Shown: piece after piece, positions 59,559 through 64,000 of the stretch
Layout: every line of letters begins with the position of its first letter
How positions within the stretch are numbered: the first letter of the stretch is position 1
NCBI RefSeq assembly: GCF_000186365.1
Contig: NC_014961.1
Coordinates: 1,240,001-1,304,000, forward strand
DNA from: Desulfurococcus mucosus DSM 2162
Lineage (GTDB): Archaea; Thermoproteota; Thermoprotei_A; Sulfolobales; Desulfurococcaceae
Length of the DNA stretch: 64,000 nt
Direction: 5' to 3'
Notes under the pieces: model-generated
The model's input: only the letters and a program-made list of their open reading frames with translations
The model's database searches: none
What the model was told of the DNA's origin: nothing
Translations under genes and position numbers: made by a program

Positions 59559-59870
59559 CTATATCTCTATCTCCATCCATATCTCGGGGGGTATCCTTAC
59601 CCTTATCAACTGCTTCATTACTCTTTCATCTTCGGCTATGTAGAGTAGCCTCTTGTGGATCCTCATCTCCCACTTCTCATATTTCTTCTTGCCCTCGCCG
59701 TGAGGCAGCTTCATGGTTCTAATCTTCATTCTCTTAGTGGGTAGTGGTATGGGGCCATCCATTCTGACACCGGTCTTCTTCACTATATCCGTTATTTTAC
59801 CTACGAAATCATCGAGTACCTTTACATTAGTGCTCCAAATCTTTATCTTAACCATTCGTGTCGCAGACAT
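59559..59870 (-). CDS. rps10: Ribosomal protein S10
   Basis: A 103-aa small-subunit protein. MVKIKIWSTNVKVLDDFVG, TGVRMDGPIPLPTKRMKIRT and WEMRIHKRLLYIAEDERVMK match archaeal S10 (S20e). ATG 59870 with GGTTGAT upstream starts it; ATG 59855 is also possible. It follows EF-1alpha by 77 bases. Confidence 0.95.
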   Translation of the reverse strand: MSATRMVKIKIWSTNVKVLDDFVGKITDIVKKTGVRMDGPIPLPTKRMKIRTMKLPHGEGKKKYEKWEMRIHKRLLYIAEDERVMKQLIRVRIPPEIWMEIEI

Positions 59871-59947
59871 ATTGATCAACCTTGGGCAGCGGCTCGGTAA
59901 GCACCCCTGAAAGTTGATGTGAGACTCATCCGGGCTTAAAAAAGATT

Positions 59948-61264
59948 CTACTTCTTAATGTTGACCTGTGCAGGCTTTATCTCGAGCACTTGGCCTATAC
60001 CTATAGTCTTACCCATGTCTCTCATAGCGAATCTTCCAAGGCCTGGGAAGTCCGAGTACTTCTCCACTACCAGCGGCTTAATCGGCTTGAACTTCACTAT
60101 CGCTATGTCGCCCTGCTTCAGGAACTGCGGGTTCTTCTCGATTTCCTTACCGGTCCTCGGGTCAATCTTCGCTATGATCTCGGTTATCCTGCAGGCTACG
60201 CTGGCTGTGTGGACATGTATCACCGGCGTGTATCCAACCGCTATGGCTGTTGGATGCCACATAACCATTATTCTAGCCGTGAACTCGTCTGCCACGGTTG
60301 GCGGGACATCCAGTGAGCCTGCTACGTCTCCACGCTTAATATCCTTCTTCTCCACGCCTTTCACGTTGAACCCGATGTTGTCGCCTGGCTCAGCCTTCTC
60401 TATCTTAGTGTGGTGTGTCTCTATGCTCTTGACCTCGGCCACGAGCCCGGCTGGCATGAACACTACTTTGTCGCCAACCTTCAGTACACCTGTCTCAACC
60501 CTGCCCACTGGTACAACGCCTATTCCAGAGATATTGTAGACGTCCTGTATCGGTATCCTCAGCGGCTTGTTTATGGGTTTAGGCGGGACCTCCAGTGTAT
60601 CCAGTGCCTCCACTAGTGTAGGACCATTGTACCATGGCATGTTAGGCGAGCGCTCTATCAGGTTCTCACCGGTCCAAGCCGATATAGGTATGAAGGGTAT
60701 CTTCGAGACATCGTAGCCGAGTCCCTTCAGGAACTTCCCCAGGATCTCCTTGATCTCATTGTATCTCTTCTCACTGTACGGTGGCTCAGTGGCATCCATC
60801 TTGTTTATCGCGACGATCAACTGGTTTATACCCATGGTTCTCGCTAGTATAGCGTGCTCACGTGTCTGGCCCTCAGCACTCATCCCTGCCTCGAACTCAC
60901 CCTTCCTAGCGCTCACCACGAGGATCGCTGCATCAGCCTGGCTTGCACCGGTAATCATGTTCTTAACGAAGTCCCTGTGGCCAGGGGCATCGATAATGGT
61001 GAAGAAGTACTTCTTCGTCTCGAACTTCATGTACGACAGCGATATAGTGACTCCACGCTCACGCTCCTCCTTCATTCTGTCGAGTAGCCACGCGAACTTG
61101 AAGCTCTCCTTACCCATCTTCTTGGACTCTTCCTCGATCATCTTCACTGTCTTCTCGTCGAAGTATCCTAGACGGTACAGTATGTGTCCTGTCATCGTGC
61201 TTTTACCGTGGTCTACGTGCCCTATTATCACTATATTTAAATGTGGCTTCTGCGGTGCACTCAC
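59948..61264 (-). CDS. tuf: Translation elongation factor EF-1alpha
   Basis: A 438-aa GTPase that delivers aminoacyl-tRNA. G1 IVIIGHVDHGKSTMTGHIL, GVTISLSYMKFE, G3 DAPGHRDFVKNMITGASQAD and INKMDATEPPYSEKRY are intact, and the C-terminal barrels end GQVLEIKPAQVNIKK. GTG 61264 gives the usual crenarchaeal start SAPQKPHLN; GTG 61273 lies three codons earlier. TATA-like TTTTATAAAT at 61322-61331 on this strand leaves a leader of about 35 bases. Confidence 0.97.
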   Translation of the reverse strand: MSAPQKPHLNIVIIGHVDHGKSTMTGHILYRLGYFDEKTVKMIEEESKKMGKESFKFAWLLDRMKEERERGVTISLSYMKFETKKYFFTIIDAPGHRDFVKNMITGASQADAAILVVSARKGEFEAGMSAEGQTREHAILARTMGINQLIVAINKMDATEPPYSEKRYNEIKEILGKFLKGLGYDVSKIPFIPISAWTGENLIERSPNMPWYNGPTLVEALDTLEVPPKPINKPLRIPIQDVYNISGIGVVPVGRVETGVLKVGDKVVFMPAGLVAEVKSIETHHTKIEKAEPGDNIGFNVKGVEKKDIKRGDVAGSLDVPPTVADEFTARIMVMWHPTAIAVGYTPVIHVHTASVACRITEIIAKIDPRTGKEIEKNPQFLKQGDIAIVKFKPIKPLVVEKYSDFPGLGRFAMRDMGKTIGIGQVLEIKPAQVNIKK

Positions 61265-61381
61265 TTCTACCACCTTTCAACCTCATCAACATGTCATCTC
61301 TAGTTTAATAAGTTTAGGGTATTTATAAAAGCACCCTCCTACACCACTGGTGCAGCATTGACGAGGACTGCCTTCATTTCA

Positions 61382-61719
61382 CGATTCACCGCGTGCTCCA
61401 AGCCTAACATTACACACGTAGCCGTCGACCCTAAGGGGCATCTACAGCCTGCCCAAGATGCGGCTTCAGGCTCGCTGAAAACGAGTATAGGAGGTTGAAG
61501 TGCACTGGTTGCGGCTTCGAAGCCGACAGGGATACTGTCGCAGTGTTAAACATACGTGTGGAAGCCCTAACCCAGACGGAGCTCTCTGACCGCCCTGCAG
61601 AGGAGATGTGTAAACCCGGGGAGATGCAGGGGAACCAGCGAACCCCTAAACAGGGAAACCCCGCCCTTTTAGGGCGGGGAGGAGGTCGGTTCAACAGTGG
61701 TGTAGCAGGGAGGCGATAA
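61382..61719 (+). pseudogene. C-terminal remnant of a TnpB (OrfB) protein, IS200/IS605 type
   Basis: The zinc-ribbon end of TnpB is recognisable: CPRCGFRLAENEYRRLKC, then TGCGFEADRDTVAVLNIRVE with the third RuvC-type motif around DRD. The upstream part reads HVAVDPKG in a different frame, so a frameshift at about 61440 separates the usual VDPKGTS-like segment from the CPRCG motif, and earlier TnpB sequence is missing. After the frame, a CCCCGCCC/GGGCGGGG hairpin and AGGAGGTC (61658-61688) mark the element's right end. CTACACCACTG (61339-61349) and its inverse (61695-61705) flank the remnant. Inactive. Confidence 0.85.
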
Positions 61720-61817
61720 GGGTTTTTCAGTGGGGTGAAGGGTTCTCGTGTTTCCCGCAGTGTTTTCATGAATGGGGAGGAGTGGACTGTGGGTGTGAAA
61801 GCAGTGGTGTGTCTGGG

Positions 61818-62414
61818 CTACCTGCTGCTTAACGCTATTCTTTCTATCTCCTCTTTCTTCTGTATAGCGTAGCTCTTTGGATCGTTTGAGGCGGCGAGCA
61901 CTATTTCCTCTGCAAGCGCCTCCTCTATGGGGATAGGGCTGTGGAAAGCCTTCATCCTCGCGCCCTCGGTTAGGTGTCTCAGTGCTAGGTCTATTCTCCT
62001 CAGTGGTGCTACGTCTACGGAGACGTGGTATGTTATTCCACCATACATTATCCTCGTGGTCTCCTCTCTTGGCGCAGCGTTCTCGATCGCCCGCACCAAT
62101 ACCTGTATGGGGTTTTCACCCGTCTTTATGTGAATTATGTCGAAGGCCTTCTTGACTATGTTGTATGCTAGATGCTTCTTACCCATGTTTCTACCCGGCC
62201 GCATCACCTTGTTTATCAGTCTCTCAACTATGGGTACATGGGTCTTACCGAAGCGTCTATGTTCATGTCTTCCGCCTGTGTGCGGCAGGTATACTGGTTT
62301 CAGACAGATGTATTTCTTCAGGCTTGGATCCCTGACCTCTATGAAGTCGTAGCTCCACTTGTTGAACAGCTTTATCTCCTTGATTACAAGCTCTCTTGAA
62401 CCAGTGTTCTCCAT
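61818..62414 (-). CDS. rps7: Ribosomal protein S7
   Basis: A 198-aa small-subunit head protein. [40 protein letters not shown] and [20 protein letters not shown] are conserved. ATG 62414 follows a GGTGTTTACCC leader. EF-1alpha, which usually follows directly, is separated from it by the TnpB remnant. Confidence 0.96.
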   Translation of the reverse strand: MENTGSRELVIKEIKLFNKWSYDFIEVRDPSLKKYICLKPVYLPHTGGRHEHRRFGKTHVPIVERLINKVMRPGRNMGKKHLAYNIVKKAFDIIHIKTGENPIQVLVRAIENAAPREETTRIMYGGITYHVSVDVAPLRRIDLALRHLTEGARMKAFHSPIPIEEALAEEIVLAASNDPKSYAIQKKEEIERIALSSR

Positions 62415-62471
62415 GGGTAAACACCTTCTGGTTCAATATCTGCTGAGCGGTTTAAAACCATGTGGTTTCCC

Positions 62472-62918
62472 TTACCTGACAGGCTTCTGCTTCTTTCCAA
62501 GCCAGAGTGCCTTGAGTGAGACGCCGTTGACCATTACAACCTTGTATCTTACTCCCGGGATGTCTCCCAGGGAGCCGCCTAGTGGGCCACCTATGCCCTC
62601 TATTATTACCTCGTCGTGTTCATCTATGTAGTTTACTCCACCGTCCCATGGGACGAAGGCTGTGACAACCTTTCCGTTCTTGACTAGTTGCACCCTTACA
62701 CATTTCCTCACAGCTGAGTTCGGCTTACGGGACTCTATTCCCACTTTCTCCAGTACTATCCCCCTGGCCATTGGTGCTCCTTCCAAGGGGTCCCTTAGCT
62801 TGCCTGTCTTCCTCAGCATTCTACGCTTGAAATCCCTTTGGCTCCAACGGAACTTCAGCCTTTTCTCCTCGAGCTTTCTAGCCGCGTATAATCCAGCTGG
62901 AGCCTTCTTACCGGGCAT
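62472..62918 (-). CDS. rps12: Ribosomal protein S12
   Basis: A 148-aa decoding-centre protein. [20 protein letters not shown] and [20 protein letters not shown] carry the conserved PNSA loop, and [20 protein letters not shown] the second. The length is normal for archaea. Confidence 0.97.
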   Translation of the reverse strand: MPGKKAPAGLYAARKLEEKRLKFRWSQRDFKRRMLRKTGKLRDPLEGAPMARGIVLEKVGIESRKPNSAVRKCVRVQLVKNGKVVTAFVPWDGGVNYIDEHDEVIIEGIGGPLGGSLGDIPGVRYKVVMVNGVSLKALWLGKKQKPVR

Positions 62919-62946
62919 CTTATCCCTCCCTGCGAGAGCCTCTTGC

Positions 62947-63393
62947 TCACGCTATAACCACTGAATCTATATCGAAATGCCTTTTTAAAATAAGCCTGGC
63001 TCTCTGGACGTTTCTACCGTTTTTACCTATTGCTATCCCTTTATCGGCTGGATCCACTGCCACGTAGAGGACTTTGCTTCCATCAGGCTTCGTCGATAGC
63101 TTTATCTCCTTTATCCTTGCCGGTGCAAGCGCGTATTTAACCTGCTCCTCCAGGTTACTGCTGTATCCCACGATCTCAATGTTCTTGTTAAGTATCTTCT
63201 TCAATCTCTGGACGAAGAACCCCTTGGGCCCTATGGCTCTTCCAACATCCTCGGGGTTGACTAGGAATATGACTCGGTTGTTCTCCTCTTCAACTATGCA
63301 GTCCCTTACAACGGCGCCTGTGAGCTCGTTTAACAGGGCCATGAAACGGAACTCGTCCGGGGTTATCTTGACCTGTGACTTATCGCTACTCAT
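62947..63393 (-). CDS. nusA: NusA-like KH-domain protein
   Basis: A 148-aa archaeal NusA, which consists of two KH domains only: [19 protein letters not shown] and [19 protein letters not shown] hold the GxxG loops. It lacks the polymerase-binding and S1 domains of bacterial NusA. Its start follows the L30e stop directly. A role in transcription elongation or RNA binding is assumed. Confidence 0.94.
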   Translation of the reverse strand: MSSDKSQVKITPDEFRFMALLNELTGAVVRDCIVEEENNRVIFLVNPEDVGRAIGPKGFFVQRLKKILNKNIEIVGYSSNLEEQVKYALAPARIKEIKLSTKPDGSKVLYVAVDPADKGIAIGKNGRNVQRARLILKRHFDIDSVVIA

Positions 63394-63714
63394 CTATTCC
63401 TGCACCCCTTCAGCCAGCTCAAGTATGTTTGATTGACCGGGGTCCACCACGGCTATCGATGAAATACTGTGGGGTCGCCCCAGTAGTGTTCCCAGCTCCA
63501 TGTTGGTTCCCGGGAACTTTATCACCGGGATACCGCTTAGCTTCGCATAGTATGTTAAATCCCTCTTCACCTCTGGAGGCGCGTTGACTGCTATGATGAC
63601 TGCTTTAGCCTTCCCATGCAAGACGAGCCTCCTAACCTCTCTGGCACCGTATACTACGTGCCCTGTCTCAGCTGCTACCCTGATAGCCTTAAGCAGGTCA
63701 ACCTGGCTACTCAC
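63394..63714 (-). CDS. rpl30e: Ribosomal protein L30e
   Basis: A 106-aa L7Ae-fold protein. LLKAIRVAAETGHVVYGARE, HGKAKAVIIAVNAPPEVKRD and GIPVIKFPGTNMELGTLLGR are conserved. GTG 63714 has GGTGAT at the right distance and is preferred to the frame start at 63732; either overlaps or touches the RpoA2 end. Confidence 0.93.
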   Translation of the reverse strand: MSSQVDLLKAIRVAAETGHVVYGAREVRRLVLHGKAKAVIIAVNAPPEVKRDLTYYAKLSGIPVIKFPGTNMELGTLLGRPHSISSIAVVDPGQSNILELAEGVQE

Positions 63715-64000
63715 TTCTATCACCTTTACCACTACCGGAATCGCTCTTTAATATGCTTGGGGTCATATAAACATGTACCGTGCCCGTTCCTACAGGTATT
63801 ATCTGGCCTATTATAATGTTTTCCGTGACCCCGTATAGCTTGTCCTCCTCGCCCGTGGCGGCTGACTCGAGGAGCTTCTGAACAGTCATCTCGAATGTCG
63901 CCTTAGCCAGCACGCTCGGCTTCTCGCCTGCTACACCCATTCTACCAACCTGTCTCACATGCCCGGTCCACGTCATCATGTCTGCTAGGAGCATTATGTG
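63707..64000 (-). CDS. rpoA2: RNA polymerase subunit A'' (partial, C-terminus)
   Basis: The last 97 residues of the second half of the largest polymerase subunit. LLADMMTWTGHVRQVGRMG, AGEKPSVLAKATFEMTVQKL and GVTENIIIGQIIPVGTGTVH are the well-conserved end of A''. The 5' part lies outside the window, reading in from higher coordinates. It heads the L30e-NusA-S12-S7 group. Confidence 0.95.
   Translation of the reverse strand, partial: HIMLLADMMTWTGHVRQVGRMGVAGEKPSVLAKATFEMTVQKLLESAATGEEDKLYGVTENIIIGQIIPVGTGTVHVYMTPSILKSDSGSGKGDRSE

Overview
The window reads as chromosomal DNA of a hyperthermophilic crenarchaeon, most likely a member of the Desulfurococcales (Desulfurococcus/Thermosphaera-like). 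The reasons are archaeal-only gene neighbourhoods (exosome-proteasome superoperon, rpoD-ribosomal operon, EF-1alpha/S10/S7/S12/NusA/L30e/RpoA2), a ferredoxin-bearing RNA polymerase subunit D, a nuclease-dead RecJ/Cdc45-like protein, a CRISPR-like repeat ending in ATTGAAAG, frequent GGTG-type ribosome binding sites and many GTG/TTG starts. The genus is an inference.

Left part, about 1-14,150, is accessory. Positions 279-7110 hold a tightly packed operon: a 26-codon leader ORF, an unknown 149-aa protein, a 937-aa DUF1156/COG1743-type DNA methyltransferase, a 916-aa DUF499/PglY(BrxC)-type ATPase and a 228-aa protein that looks like the bare catalytic core of PglZ. I read it as a very compact BREX/Pgl-like antiviral cassette. 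After a GC-rich, hairpin-rich non-coding stretch (about 7330-7660) come genes that fit D-amino-acid and peptide use: a class III aminotransferase/racemase split by a one-base frameshift, a DppA-type D-aminopeptidase, an APC permease and an M19 dipeptidase. The last two diverge from a 36-bp near-perfect palindrome. A dppC-type permease gene missing its N-terminus ends exactly at a two-repeat CRISPR remnant.

Middle part, about 14,150-54,700, is mostly information-processing core: TrmI, two polytopic membrane proteins, DNA polymerase B, NAC, a beta-CASP nuclease, EF-2, then the superoperon (DUF3194, prefoldin beta, Pcc1, Brix protein, L37Ae, Rrp42, Rrp41, Rrp4, SBDS, proteasome alpha). It continues with RNase P subunits Pop5 and Rpp30, L15e, YchF, a sugar nucleotidyltransferase, S3Ae, a second Pcc1-like protein, a Cdc45-like protein, S15, the KEOPS subunits Bud32 and Kae1, S27ae, S24e, dephospho-CoA kinase, Spt4, RpoE', aIF2-gamma, S6e, aIF5B, L24e, S28e, L7Ae, GluRS, isopentenyl-diphosphate isomerase and a Memo-like protein.

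Right part, about 54,800-64,000, is the S2-RpoN-S9-L13-L18e-RpoD-S11-S4-S13 operon, tRNA-Ser, S10-EF-1alpha, then S7, S12, NusA, L30e and the C-terminus of RpoA2, which runs off the window. A decayed TnpB end at about 61,380-61,720 and a solo right-end hairpin at 59,471 mark former IS200/IS605-type insertions inside this core region.

RNA genes: tRNA-Ser(GCT), tRNA-Asn(GTT) with a 28-nt intron, tRNA-Leu(TAA), tRNA-Ser(GGA), and a candidate box C/D guide RNA at about 31,950-32,009. No rRNA and no cas genes were seen.
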